Counted from the first letter of the stretch, positions 1-7,455 are shown. The stretch is 23,491 nucleotides of DNA from Archaeoglobi archaeon (GCA_004347865.1 QNUZ01000007.1:1-23491), one strand, 5' to 3'. Made by a program: numbers and translations. The notes: generated from the sequence alone by a model not told the origin.

Positions 1-1
1 A

Positions 2-214
2 AAGCCGAGATACTATTTTCTGGACGATGAATTCGTGATTTACAAGCCCTTCAAGACCAGGCTTGGAGACGTAACGGGATACAGTGTCGACGAAAAGAGG
101 CTGCTGATAAAGTTAAAAAAGAAGGGAATTCTTGGGGTAAAGACGCTTTACTTCGAAAAAATTGAGGACTTAAAAGAGGCTGAGAAATGGCTTAAGAAAA
201 AGCTGAGGTCATAA
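2..214 (+). CDS. C-terminal fragment of an unknown protein
   Basis: An open frame enters from the left edge and ends at the TAA at 212-214, giving 70 residues with no start in the window. The peptide is rich in Lys, Glu and aromatic residues and ends in a basic helix (EKWLKKKLRS), which suits a cytoplasmic protein of a thermophile. I do not recognise the family and no catalytic motif is visible. About 80 bases follow before the next gene, which has its own TATA-like element, so the two are probably separate transcription units. Confidence 0.6.
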   Translation, partial: KPRYYFLDDEFVIYKPFKTRLGDVTGYSVDEKRLLIKLKKKGILGVKTLYFEKIEDLKEAEKWLKKKLRS

Positions 215-247
215 AGATTTCCAGCCACTTCTCGCCTATGCCTCTAG

Positions 248-279
248 CCCTTGAGGGAAAGGAATTAATATCTCAAGGG
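248..279. promoter_or_regulatory. TATA-like box enclosed by an 8-bp inverted repeat
   Basis: The arms CCCTTGAG (248-255) and CTCAAGGG (272-279) are perfect reverse complements. Between them lies GAATTAATAT (262-271), a plausible archaeal TATA element about 26 bases before the ATG at 293, which predicts a nearly leaderless mRNA. Arms on both sides of a TATA box are a common place for a repressor operator; that role is inference. Confidence 0.4.
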
Positions 280-292
280 AAAGAATAAGCAA

Positions 293-862
293 ATGAACGA
301 ACGCGGGCTTGTTGATTTGTTTGCAGCAATGAACTCCCTTTCCGGTCCTAGTTACGAATGCAGGTATTATCCGTGCCATTTTGAGGACCAGGATTGTTCG
401 ATTTGCTTCTGCATATTCTATCCGTGTCTGATTTACAGATTCGGGGAGATTGTAACTTCCAGTTCTGGGATGCCCGTATGGAGCTGCAAGAATTGCCACT
501 GGATTCATAAGAGAGAAAATGTTGAAGAGGTGGTTACTTACTTTTCGGCTTTTCCAAGGCAGGTTCTGGTCGAAGCGGACTGGCGTTTTTTTAGTAAGGC
601 TTTTCAGGAGATTCTATTTGGAAAAGAATTGGGTTACGAGGTTGGAAGGGCTTATAATTTGATGCCCGCAAATTTTTACGGATTTAGCTGCAGGGATTCG
701 GACGAAAAAGCCTTTCTTGCAGTAAAGATCGGGGAGGAGTTTTTGGGCGTTAGGGAAGTAAGGGATTTTGAAAATTTGGGAGAAGAAGTGCTGATACCCT
801 TGAAGTCAGGGGGAATTCTCAGGGGTTTCGATGGAAAGAGATGCGTTGAATGCGAGCTATGA
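293..862 (+). CDS. cysteine-rich small-domain (probable metal-binding) protein
   Basis: The 189-residue product has a dense Cys/His N-terminal part at about residues 23-70: CRYYPCHFEDQDCSICFC, then FYPC, then CKNCHWIH. This resembles the 'cysteine-rich small domain' family (Pfam zf-like, PF04071), typified by a PCH...DCxxCxCPFYPC pattern and, as I recall, often found near cobalamin genes in anaerobes and methanogens. The pattern suggests binding of zinc or an iron-sulfur centre. Residues 75-189 are an archaeal-type extension I do not recognise. There is no signal peptide or membrane segment. The stop overlaps the next gene's ATG in an ATGA, so the Brix gene is translationally coupled. The substrate and any cobalamin role are unproven. 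Confidence 0.7.
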   Translation: MNERGLVDLFAAMNSLSGPSYECRYYPCHFEDQDCSICFCIFYPCLIYRFGEIVTSSSGMPVWSCKNCHWIHKRENVEEVVTYFSAFPRQVLVEADWRFFSKAFQEILFGKELGYEVGRAYNLMPANFYGFSCRDSDEKAFLAVKIGEEFLGVREVRDFENLGEEVLIPLKSGGILRGFDGKRCVECEL

Positions 863-1380
863 TCCTTACAACATCTAGAAAGCCTAGCAGAAAGACCAGA
901 AGCCTTGCAAAAGCCCTGTCACGGTTCATGAACTGGAGATACGTTCAGAGAGGGAAGATGAGTTTTAGAGAGTTTGAGAACGAGGAATTGTGGGTTATTT
1001 CAGAGCTAGAAGGAAATCCGGCTTTTTTAAGTTTCTACAGGGACGGCAAAAAGCTACTTGAGCTTTCCATTTCAGTCAGCAATATAAAAAAGGCTGAGGT
1101 CGGGAGGGGGGAGGTGGTGTATTTCGGGGAAAAGTATAACTTCTTCGGCGCCTTGCCAGCTGAATTGCTGGAAAAATTCGATAAGAGGCCGTACTTTCCA
1201 AAGAAAATTGTCGAGAACGAAAACGAGCTTTGTTTCTGTCTTGGCGATGAGCTTATTTTCAAAGTAAGAATTTTGGGAATCAAGAGATTTGACCAAAATC
1301 AACAAAGCCCTCAGGAAGCTCCTCAAGCCCAGCCTCATCGAGAACCTTTGGATCTACGTAAATCGGGCAAGGAATTCTGA
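859..1380 (+). CDS. Brix domain ribosome-biogenesis protein
   Basis: The N-terminus MILTTSRKPSRKTRSLAKAL followed by YVQRGKMS matches the start of archaeal single-domain Brix/Imp4-like proteins, which bind rRNA and act in ribosome assembly. I use the ATG at 859 because it forms ATGA with the preceding stop and gives the family's usual first residues; an in-frame ATG at 850 would add three residues. About 145 residues, to ILGIKRFD, look like Brix domain. The last 25 or so are a Gln/Pro/Arg-rich tail (QNQQSPQEAPQAQPHREPLD) with no domain character. That tail lies entirely opposite the C-terminal coding region of the convergent gene, so it may be a late extension. Confidence 0.85.
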   Translation: MILTTSRKPSRKTRSLAKALSRFMNWRYVQRGKMSFREFENEELWVISELEGNPAFLSFYRDGKKLLELSISVSNIKKAEVGRGEVVYFGEKYNFFGALPAELLEKFDKRPYFPKKIVENENELCFCLGDELIFKVRILGIKRFDQNQQSPQEAPQAQPHREPLDLRKSGKEF

Positions 1381-1717
1381 GAGCTATTGCGATACTATCG
1401 CTCGGGCGTGCGTCGATCTCGATCTCCTTCTCGTTTTGTTTCAGCACAATTCTTGCGTAGAAGGTTGTGTCAATGAGATCATCAATGACGATTTTTTCGA
1501 CTTTTCCGTTCAGCTTGGATATTATGTCAACTAGTAGGTCATGCGTCATCGGTCTTGGCGGGAGATAATGGTTTAGTGCGGAGTATATTGCGCTAGCCTC
1601 AGCCAAGCCTATGTAGATCGGAAGAATTCTCCCATCTTCGGCCCTGAGCACGACCACAGGTGAAGATGCAAACTTTCCCTTCGCGATGAACACCCCAAAT
1701 ACTTCTGCCACTAGCAC
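1280..1717 (-). CDS. bifunctional nuclease family protein (BFN/DUF151)
   Basis: The 145-residue product matches the BFN/DUF151 family (PF02577): an opening strand region VFGVFIAKGKF, the conserved ILPIYIGLAEASAI block, a THDLLVDIISKL helix and the signature DARPSDSIAIALR near residues 102-114. Family members have been reported to have RNase/DNase activity in plants and bacteria; the archaeal role is unclear. The start is a GTG, 22 bases after the stop of the LysE-type gene, so it is probably the last gene of the ileS operon. Its last 101 bases overlap the convergent Brix reading frame. Confidence 0.85.
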   Translation of the reverse strand: MLVAEVFGVFIAKGKFASSPVVVLRAEDGRILPIYIGLAEASAIYSALNHYLPPRPMTHDLLVDIISKLNGKVEKIVIDDLIDTTFYARIVLKQNEKEIEIDARPSDSIAIALRIPCPIYVDPKVLDEAGLEELPEGFVDFGQIS

Positions 1718-1739
1718 AGATAAGGTTTGTTTGGTTGTA

Positions 1740-2378
1740 TTAAAGCTTTGTCATAAGCTCTGGTAAGTGAAATCCATTTAAAGCAAAGCATAGGTAGTCA
1801 AAACCGAAGAATGAAACTAGAACTCCAAGGAAAATCAGTAAAAACTTGTAGGCTCTTAGTGTTGATCCTCCAAAAGAGGTAGCGTAGGCTAAAATGCTTA
1901 AAAAGGCGAAGTCGATCCATATATGCGAAGCAAAAAGAATCGCAACCCCTATAGATCCGAAGATAACCAATGCCTCGCTGATAAGTGCGCTTCCAACTCC
2001 TGCCCACCATGCGATAAAGAATGGATTGAAGGCGCTGAGGGCAACACCGGTCAAAAATGGAGAGAACTTCTGTTCTTTGTTCGGAATTTCTCGCATTTCG
2101 AAGGCACTCTTCAGCGTCAGATAGCTGAACAAAAGGAGAAAAACGCCCCCAACAAAAGCTAGGGGTCTCATAATTTCTTCTACTTGGCCAGAAGTAGAAA
2201 TAAAGAATGCTATTAGGATCACGAGCGGAAGCTCAACAGCGAAATGCCCACCGCTGACCATGAATCCCCCTCTCCAACCGTGTTTAGTTCCTATTGCAGC
2301 AGTTGCTGCGCTTAGCGGTCCAGGAGCTAGGGCACCTGAGCTGCTGATGGCAACGACTTTAATTATGAAGTCTATCAT
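1740..2378 (-). CDS. LysE/RhtB-family transporter
   Basis: About 212 hydrophobic residues with roughly six membrane spans. The first span holds the LysE-like motif GALAPGPLSAATAAIGTKHG, followed by a GWRGGFMVSGGHF loop and NPFFIAWWAGVG in the middle. LysE/RhtB proteins export amino acids or related small molecules by proton antiport; the substrate cannot be read here. I chose ATG 2378; a TTG at 2396 would add six residues. It lies about 35 bases after the preceding small gene and 22 bases before the DUF151 gene, consistent with one operon. Confidence 0.85.
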   Translation of the reverse strand: MIDFIIKVVAISSSGALAPGPLSAATAAIGTKHGWRGGFMVSGGHFAVELPLVILIAFFISTSGQVEEIMRPLAFVGGVFLLLFSYLTLKSAFEMREIPNKEQKFSPFLTGVALSAFNPFFIAWWAGVGSALISEALVIFGSIGVAILFASHIWIDFAFLSILAYATSFGGSTLRAYKFLLIFLGVLVSFFGFDYLCFALNGFHLPELMTKL

Positions 2379-2412
2379 CCCAGAGCTTTTATTCAACAGA
2401 ATAAAAGTCTTT

Positions 2413-2676
2413 TTAGATCTTTCTCAATGAGTAGACAAACAGAAAACGCATTCTTCCTCTCTTGAAGCCGAGGTTTTCCGTGCTCATTTTCTTCTCAAAA
2501 CGGAACTCTTTTTGAAGTTTCGAAACGAACAGCCTGGCATTTTCAACGTCTTCAAAGAAGAGATCGATCCCGTTCTCAGTTTTCACGATTTCCGCTTTAA
2601 ATTCTTCAGCTTTTTTCAGGGCCCTTAAAATTTCTCCTTCACTGAAACCCCTGAGTTGGATCTTAGCGGGATGCAT
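2413..2676 (-). CDS. hypothetical protein, 87 residues
   Basis: A short basic protein of mixed alpha/beta character (MHPAKIQLRGFSEGEILRAL at the start, ending FLFVYSLRKI). I do not recognise the family. The ATG at 2676 is preceded by AAGGA at a suitable distance and overlaps the end of mptE by 14 bases; a TTG at 2691 is an alternative. The overlap and same strand argue that it is a real, co-translated gene. No Cys, membrane span or known motif is visible. Its position after mptE hints at pterin or translation-linked metabolism, but this is only context. Confidence 0.65.
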   Translation of the reverse strand: MHPAKIQLRGFSEGEILRALKKAEEFKAEIVKTENGIDLFFEDVENARLFVSKLQKEFRFEKKMSTENLGFKRGRMRFLFVYSLRKI

Positions 2677-3268
2677 CCAGAATTCCTTCAAGTTCTAGGA
2701 TCTTCTTGGCCCATTTTAGCTTTTTAAGCTTCATTCCTTCCCCCTTATCGAAATCAAAGCCATACAAAACAATATTCTTTGCTCCAAATCTTTTCGCGAT
2801 TAGAGCAGCTCTATCACCGTCTGTAAAGCCACCGAAGTTGTATACCCGGTCAAAGGGCTTGCTCTGAGTTGTTGCGACAAAGCTTTTAACTTTTGGAACG
2901 ATCCCTCTTATTCTATCCATGTTATCTCCGTGTGCATGAAAAACGAGAATGCAGCCATTTTTTTCCAGCTCAACTATCCTGTCAACTTCTTCCTCAAGAT
3001 CTGTTACGTGTATTTTTGGAATGAGTTTTACTCTCTCAAGGGCTTTTCCGGCAGTTATAACGAAGTTCTCCCTTATCTCCTCCCCCTCATATGCGCCGCC
3101 AATTACCGCAACCTCTTTACCTTTAATGCAGTTCAAAACCTCGCAATTTAGGAGCTTTCTGCCTCCGAGGGTTGCAATCAACTTTGCAGCCTCTTCATCT
3201 TTCTCTCTTGAAAAACCAAGGTCTGAAATAATTTGTTCGTAGATCTTCAGCCACTCGCTCAGCTCCAT
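2663..3268 (-). CDS. mptE: 6-hydroxymethyl-7,8-dihydropterin pyrophosphokinase, MptE/DUF115 type
   Basis: About 201 residues related to archaeal MptE (COG1634, DUF115), which transfers pyrophosphate from ATP to 6-hydroxymethyl-7,8-dihydropterin in tetrahydromethanopterin synthesis. Visible elements are AVIGGAYEG, the acidic IHVTDLEEEVDRIVELE stretch, VFHAHGDNMDRI and NFGGFTDGDRAA followed by LYGFDF. These match the order of the family's Asp/His-rich motifs. I start at ATG 3268 (MELSEWLKIY), which overlaps the end of ileS by 10 bases; a longer frame to 3310 exists but lies inside ileS. Tetrahydromethanopterin is the C1 carrier of Archaeoglobales and methanogens, which fits the host. Confidence 0.85.
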   Translation of the reverse strand: MELSEWLKIYEQIISDLGFSREKDEEAAKLIATLGGRKLLNCEVLNCIKGKEVAVIGGAYEGEEIRENFVITAGKALERVKLIPKIHVTDLEEEVDRIVELEKNGCILVFHAHGDNMDRIRGIVPKVKSFVATTQSKPFDRVYNFGGFTDGDRAALIAKRFGAKNIVLYGFDFDKGEGMKLKKLKWAKKILELEGILDASR

Positions 3269-6200
3269 CTCTTTATCCCTATCCTCACCTTCAGTTCTTC
3301 TATCTCCCACTCCTTAATGTATCCCTCTGCTCCTTTGAATTTCAAGTCCTTGGATCTCGTTTCATTCTTTATGTATTCGGTCCAGCCCTCAATAAGCTTG
3401 GGATCGATCTCAACAAAGCTCACTATGAACTCCTCGACGTTTAGATTCATCTCCTTCCTCATCTGCTGGATTCTGCGCACGATCTCTCTCGCATAAGCTT
3501 CTCTTAGCAAATTCTCATCGAGTTTTGTATTTATGTAAACTCTTCCGCTAGGAAATTCTGCGGACTCATAGCCTTCAGGAACACGCTCTTCAATGATAAG
3601 AAAATCTTTCGGGATCTTAACTCCTTCAAACTCTATTTCCTCTGGTACATCTTTCAGCTTTGAAACGTATTCGGCAAACTCTTTTGCTTTGCCCTTAAGT
3701 ATGGGTCCTATTTTCTTAAAGTCGGGCTTTATGATCAGCTCTTTCGGGAACTTTTCCACGAATTTGACCTCTTTAACATTGCTCTGTTTTGCTATAATCT
3801 CCGCAACGCTTTCTAGTCCTTTGATATTTGTTTCAATGATCAGTTCCTTTAGAGGCCATCTTAGCTTAATTTTGGCCTTGCTTCGTGCGCTGTTTCCAGC
3901 TTCGGCTATCGCTCTTGCAACATTCATTTTTTCCTCAATTTCGGGATCTATAAGACTCTTATCCGCTTTGGGATATTCTTCCATGAAGATGCTTTCCTTT
4001 CCTTCCCTGAAGGTCTTTATGAAGTTCTGGTAGAACCATTCTGCGAGAATTGGAGCGAATGGGGCGATTATGCGAAGAGTTTTGTCTATAACCCTGAACA
4101 TCGTTTCGTATGCAGAAAGTTTCTTTTTGGATTCGACCTCCTCCCATACTCTCGCCCTGATCAGCGGTATATACCAGCGGCTGAAATCTTCGATTATGAA
4201 GTCGAAGAAGGCTTTAACCACTCTGTGGAGCTGGTATTTCTCCATGGCGGAAACGACCTCTTCGTTGAATCTTTCGAGCCTAGAAAGGATCCATCTGTCT
4301 TCTAGGCTAAGTTCAACCTCTCTTCCGGCCCTGAATCTGTCTATGCTCATGTACGTGTATGCAAATCTGATCGTATTCCATAGAATGTTTATGTTTCTCA
4401 GAACATTTCTGGCTTCTTCCCAGCTGAACTTAAGGTCTTCCCAGACCGCTGAGCTCAGTACGTAGAGTCTGAAGCAGTCAACTCCAATCTGACCTATCAC
4501 TTCTTCGGGTTCAATGACGTTTCCAAGGCTTTTGCTCATCTTTCTTCCCTGCTCGTCTAAGGTGAAGCCGTGCATCAGGACCGTTTTGTATGGAGCTCTA
4601 TCGAAGCATATTAGAGAAGTACCAAGCTGGGAATAGAACCAGCCTCTGGTCTGGTCATGTCCCTCGGTAATGAAGTCTGCAGGCCATAAATCGAATTTAT
4701 CGGTTCTCAACGGGTATCCAATGCTCCCCCAGCTTGCAACACCGCTGTCGAACCATACATCGAAGACATCTTTCACTCTGCTCATTTCTCCTCCACAGTC
4801 GCATTTGAACTTCACGGCATCTATTCTTGGTCTGTGAAGGTCGAGGTCGGTTTGCCAAGGGACTTCGGTGATGCTTCCAACAACCTTAATTTTTCCGCAC
4901 TTCTCGCATATCCATATCGGAAGCGGAATACCCCAGTATCGCTGTCTGCTTATACACCAATCCTTGGCGTTGCTTATCCAATCCCTAAATCGGGCGCTTC
5001 CGGCCCACTCTGGAATCCAAAAAACTCTCTCTATTTCTTCAAGCATTTTTTCTTTCAGCTCTGTAATCCGGATAAACCACTGCTCCGTGGCCCTGAAGAT
5101 TATAGGTGTTTTGCATCTCCAACAGTGCCCGTAACGGTGGAAAATCTTCTCTTCAGCAATTAATAGCTCTTTCCTTAGTAGGTCCTCTATTATAACCTCA
5201 TTTGCTTCCCGTATATTTAAACCTGCATATTTTCCGGCTACTTCGGTAAAGATGCCCCTATCGTCAACTGGGTTGAAAACCTCGAGGCCGTACTTTAGAC
5301 CAAGTTCAAAATCCTCTACACCATGGGCCGGGGCAATATGAACGCAACCCGTGTTTTCAGCCGAAACGAAATCAGCCAATACAATTTTGTGGTTGAAATT
5401 TCTCTGAAGGGGAATTTCTTCAGCCAACGGATGCTCGTATTCCAGACCTTCAAGTTCTTCACCAAGAAAAGTCTCTAAGACCTCCCATCTCTCGTAACCC
5501 TTTGCTAGAACATCGATCAGACTTTCTGTAAGGATTAATACCTCTGGAACGCCGTTTCTGTAAGCCTTAACCCTAGCATATTTCAGCTTAGGATTTACAG
5601 CCACAGCCATGTTGGCCGGAATCGTCCAAGGTGTTGTGGTCCATACAAGAACGTATTCACCATTTTTGAGTTTGAATTTAACATAGATTGAGGGATCTTC
5701 CCTTTCAGCATATTCCACTTCAGCTTCGGCTAAGGCGGTCTCACACCTGGGACACCAGTTCACCACCATCTTTTTTCTTTCAAGCAGACCTTTATCGTGA
5801 GCCTTTTTAATTGCAAACCAGGCTGAGTTCATGTATTCTGCCTTTACAGTCATGTAGGGCCTTTCCCAGTCCATCCACACAGCCAAGGCTTTGAACTGTT
5901 CTGTCATCATGTCTTTGTTTCTCAAAGCGTAGTCCATGCATCTTTTAACGAAATTCTCGACCCCAAAGCTTTCTATATCTCTCTTATTTTTGAATCCCAG
6001 TTCTTGCTCGACCTTTACTTCGATCGGAAGCCCGTGCATATCCCAGCCCGGAGTATCTGTTGGCGAGAAGCCGTTCATTCTGAGATAGCGCAGAATTGTA
6101 TCCTTGATTACCTTGTTCCAAGCTGTGCCGAGATGGATTCTGCCTGTCGTGTAAGGCGGCCCGTCGACGAAATAGAATTTTTTGCCGCTTCTGTTTTTGA

Positions 6201-6282
6201 TTTTTTTGTATATTGCATTTTCTTCCCAGAATTTGAATATCTCGGCTTCAACCCTCTGCGGTGAATAGGAAGGTGGAATCAT
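3259..6282 (-). CDS. ileS: isoleucyl-tRNA synthetase
   Basis: 1007 residues, the normal length for archaeal/eukaryote-type class I IleRS, which charges tRNA(Ile). The Rossmann core begins with DGPPYTTGRIHLGTAWNKV; HLGT at about residues 50-53 is the HIGH motif. The CP1 editing insertion carries VLVWTTTPWTIPANMA, and GHDQTRGWFYSQ precedes the KMSKSLGN loop at about residue 582. An anticodon-binding helical domain and a basic C-terminal region follow. Zinc-binding Cys pairs occur at CPRC and at CEKCG. A GGAGGG lies upstream of the ATG at 6282. It is the first gene of the leftward operon, and mptE overlaps its 3-prime end. Confidence 0.97.
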   Translation of the reverse strand: MIPPSYSPQRVEAEIFKFWEENAIYKKIKNRSGKKFYFVDGPPYTTGRIHLGTAWNKVIKDTILRYLRMNGFSPTDTPGWDMHGLPIEVKVEQELGFKNKRDIESFGVENFVKRCMDYALRNKDMMTEQFKALAVWMDWERPYMTVKAEYMNSAWFAIKKAHDKGLLERKKMVVNWCPRCETALAEAEVEYAEREDPSIYVKFKLKNGEYVLVWTTTPWTIPANMAVAVNPKLKYARVKAYRNGVPEVLILTESLIDVLAKGYERWEVLETFLGEELEGLEYEHPLAEEIPLQRNFNHKIVLADFVSAENTGCVHIAPAHGVEDFELGLKYGLEVFNPVDDRGIFTEVAGKYAGLNIREANEVIIEDLLRKELLIAEEKIFHRYGHCWRCKTPIIFRATEQWFIRITELKEKMLEEIERVFWIPEWAGSARFRDWISNAKDWCISRQRYWGIPLPIWICEKCGKIKVVGSITEVPWQTDLDLHRPRIDAVKFKCDCGGEMSRVKDVFDVWFDSGVASWGSIGYPLRTDKFDLWPADFITEGHDQTRGWFYSQLGTSLICFDRAPYKTVLMHGFTLDEQGRKMSKSLGNVIEPEEVIGQIGVDCFRLYVLSSAVWEDLKFSWEEARNVLRNINILWNTIRFAYTYMSIDRFRAGREVELSLEDRWILSRLERFNEEVVSAMEKYQLHRVVKAFFDFIIEDFSRWYIPLIRARVWEEVESKKKLSAYETMFRVIDKTLRIIAPFAPILAEWFYQNFIKTFREGKESIFMEEYPKADKSLIDPEIEEKMNVARAIAEAGNSARSKAKIKLRWPLKELIIETNIKGLESVAEIIAKQSNVKEVKFVEKFPKELIIKPDFKKIGPILKGKAKEFAEYVSKLKDVPEEIEFEGVKIPKDFLIIEERVPEGYESAEFPSGRVYINTKLDENLLREAYAREIVRRIQQMRKEMNLNVEEFIVSFVEIDPKLIEGWTEYIKNETRSKDLKFKGAEGYIKEWEIEELKVRIGIKRWS

Positions 6283-6448
6283 GAAAATCCGACCCTCCAG
6301 AGATTAAAAAATTTAGCTGATTTTGGTCTTGTGCAAGCAACTTTGCAAAATGGAAGATGATTGTAAGCTGGACAGTGTTAAAAATCTTTCCCTTAGAAAT
6401 TTTGCAGAGGGCTTTATCGGGCTGGAGAGGTGAAAATGGAGGTTTGAT

Positions 6449-6778
6449 ATGAAGACGAAAATGCAAGAGATTCTTGAATTTTTAAGATCTCTGAAAGGGA
6501 TTGAGGATGTGAAATTGTTAACGGAATCGGAGAAGAGGGAGTTGATGAGAATTGAGGAGCAGGCCGAAAAAAGCTCGCTGATGGGTTTAATGCCAGGAAT
6601 AAATCAGGGTGTTAGAGAGGCTATTGGAAGAACGTTTACTGTTGCAGCAATTACAAATAACGAATTTGAATGGCCAAAAAGGGGCACAGTGAAGTTTATC
6701 TACAGAGGAGAAGTAATAGGGGAGGAAATAAGGGGTGAGGAGAAACTCAGAAAATTGAAGAGTGAGGTAATTCGGTAA
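6449..6778 (+). CDS. hypothetical protein, 109 residues
   Basis: A small soluble protein preceded by a good Shine-Dalgarno sequence (GGAGGT at 6438-6443). Residues 1-45 are predicted helical and charged; the middle holds GLMPGINQGVREAIG, and the second half is strand-rich (FTVAAITNNEF, GTVKFIYRGEVIG) with a Lys/Arg-rich end. I do not recognise the family. It is divergent from ileS with 166 bases between, and the following 670 bases are non-coding or degraded. The Shine-Dalgarno, ordinary codon usage and thermophile-like composition support a real gene. Confidence 0.6.
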   Translation: MKTKMQEILEFLRSLKGIEDVKLLTESEKRELMRIEEQAEKSSLMGLMPGINQGVREAIGRTFTVAAITNNEFEWPKRGTVKFIYRGEVIGEEIRGEEKLRKLKSEVIR

Positions 6779-6802
6779 TCGGTGAAATTTTTGTTTTATA
6801 CA

Positions 6803-7020
6803 ATGAAAAATAAAAAATTTAGTATAAAAGATTTTAGAGATTTGACACTAGTAATACCACCCTTAGACCTTCCATGGACAAAAAAGTCCCCAATGCAAGG
6901 CGAGTCGTTGTTGGAAGTCCTTCAACACCTTCAGATGTCTACATAAAAAAGTTAATGAAAATGGAAGTAAATGGTAGGGGTTCGATTTTGTCGGTTTCGA
7001 AATTGATTGAAGTCCTCTGA
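6803..7020 (+). pseudogene. possible frameshifted small reading frame of unknown family
   Basis: Two short frames join at a run of six A bases near 6880. Frame one (ATG 6803, stop 6944-6946) reads DLTLVIPPLDLPWTKK before the run; the next frame (open to TGA 7018-7020) reads NARRVVVGSPSTPSDVYIKK and then a Gly/Ser/Leu-rich end after it. Joined with one frame change they give a coherent peptide of about 72 residues; neither part alone looks complete. It has no clear Shine-Dalgarno and I do not recognise the family. It could be a decayed gene, a sequencing slip or a chance open frame. Confidence 0.25.
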
Positions 7021-7197
7021 GGCTAGAATTCAGAGTATTAAGGAATCGAGTATATAATCTCTCTTTATTCCCCCCAAAGGATTTAGTTTGAGTTAACCTT
7101 TCCACTATATTATAACCCAAAACCCAGCCCTTCAGGGTAGAGATGAGAAAAGCTTAAATAAATAGAAAGTCTGAATAGAATGTCCAAACAATCCGGG

Positions 7198-7231
7198 GAT
7201 GTTCCCTTGCAGAGGGAAGTCCAGATCTGCG
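7198..7231 (+). repeat. left-end block of the TnpB-type element, copy 1
   Basis: 34 bases starting GATGTTCCCTTGCAGAGGGA. Two differences from the copy at 10901-10934, where it forms the start of the tnpB reading frame. CCCTTGCAGAGGG is itself a small inverted repeat (CCCT...AGGG). Confidence 0.8.
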
Positions 7232-7290
7232 ATATGAATATACCCTATGCCTTAACGAGGAGCAGGGGGATGGGATAGCAGTGGCCTCCC

Positions 7291-7367
7291 GAACTGGCAG
7301 ATGAGGGGAAGGGCGTAAAGCATCCCTTAACGTCGGAAGCTCCGCCTTTAAAGGCAGGGTAGCTCAC
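7291..7367 (+). ncRNA. right-end/omega-RNA-like repeat, copy 1
   Basis: A 77-base unit starting GAACTGGCAGATGAGGGGAA and ending AGCTCAC. Its last third folds as GCCTTTAAAGGC inside flanking C/G runs. Compared with the copy at 18015-18091 it has nine differences, and two of them change both sides of the same stem pair (G:C here, A:T there). In known TnpB elements the right end encodes the scaffold of the omega RNA with the guide just outside; here no intact TnpB is present in the window, so expression and function are unknown. Confidence 0.5.
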
Positions 7368-7385
7368 GTATTTACACCTGAAAGC

Positions 7386-7401
7386 CCGCCCTAAAGGGCG
7401 G
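7386..7401 (+). terminator. GC hairpin downstream of the relic
   Basis: CCGCCC, a TAAA loop, then GGGCGG form a perfect 6-bp stem. It is followed by G-rich rather than T-rich sequence, so it is not a classical terminator. It may be a decayed second right-end hairpin of the same element family or a structure in the leader of the gene at 7456. Confidence 0.35.
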
Positions 7402-7455
7402 AGAGGGGGTCAGTTTGACTAAAATCTGATGAGATAATTGTAGGGGGGAGGGCTT

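Larger units (their letters stand above)
7117..7367 (+). mobile_element. internally deleted IS200/IS605-like (TnpB-type) relic with left and right ends
   Basis: The left part holds an AACCCAGCCC...GGGT hairpin-like start, a promoter element AAAGCTTAAATA (about 7149-7160) and a 34-base block (7198-7231) that is 32/34 identical to the left end of the tnpB relic at 10901-10934. The right part (7291-7367) is 68/77 identical to 18015-18091. Read through, the sequence encodes the first codons of TnpB (LQREVQIC) followed, within about 20 codons, by a C-terminal-like tail (ELADEGKGVKHPLTSEAPPL) interrupted by stops. So nearly all of tnpB has been deleted and the ends remain, as in MITE-like derivatives. 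The identification rests on family layout and the second copies. Confidence 0.7.
6779..7455. other. gene-poor region between the orphan gene and the signalling island
   Basis: This 677-base stretch has no full-length convincing gene. It holds the possible frameshifted small frame (6803-7020), an AT-rich stretch with TATA-like sequence near 7050, the deleted IS200/IS605-like relic (7117-7367), a GC hairpin (7386-7401) and finally a purine-rich ribosome-binding site (GGGGGGAGG, 7443-7451) serving the gene at 7456. Confidence 0.7.

Noticed and set aside
236..508. 90-residue minus-strand frame over the start of the Cys-rich gene
   Set aside because: It is antisense to a gene with strong family motifs and shows no domain of its own.
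4834..5163. Plus-strand frames inside ileS
   Set aside because: ileS is unambiguous over its full length; these are antisense shadows.
6863..7120. 85-residue minus-strand frame
   Set aside because: It crosses the degraded small frame and the edge of the transposon relic, has low-complexity basic composition and no ribosome-binding site.
7384..7402. Classical intrinsic terminator
   Set aside because: The GC stem is followed by G-rich sequence, not a T-run.
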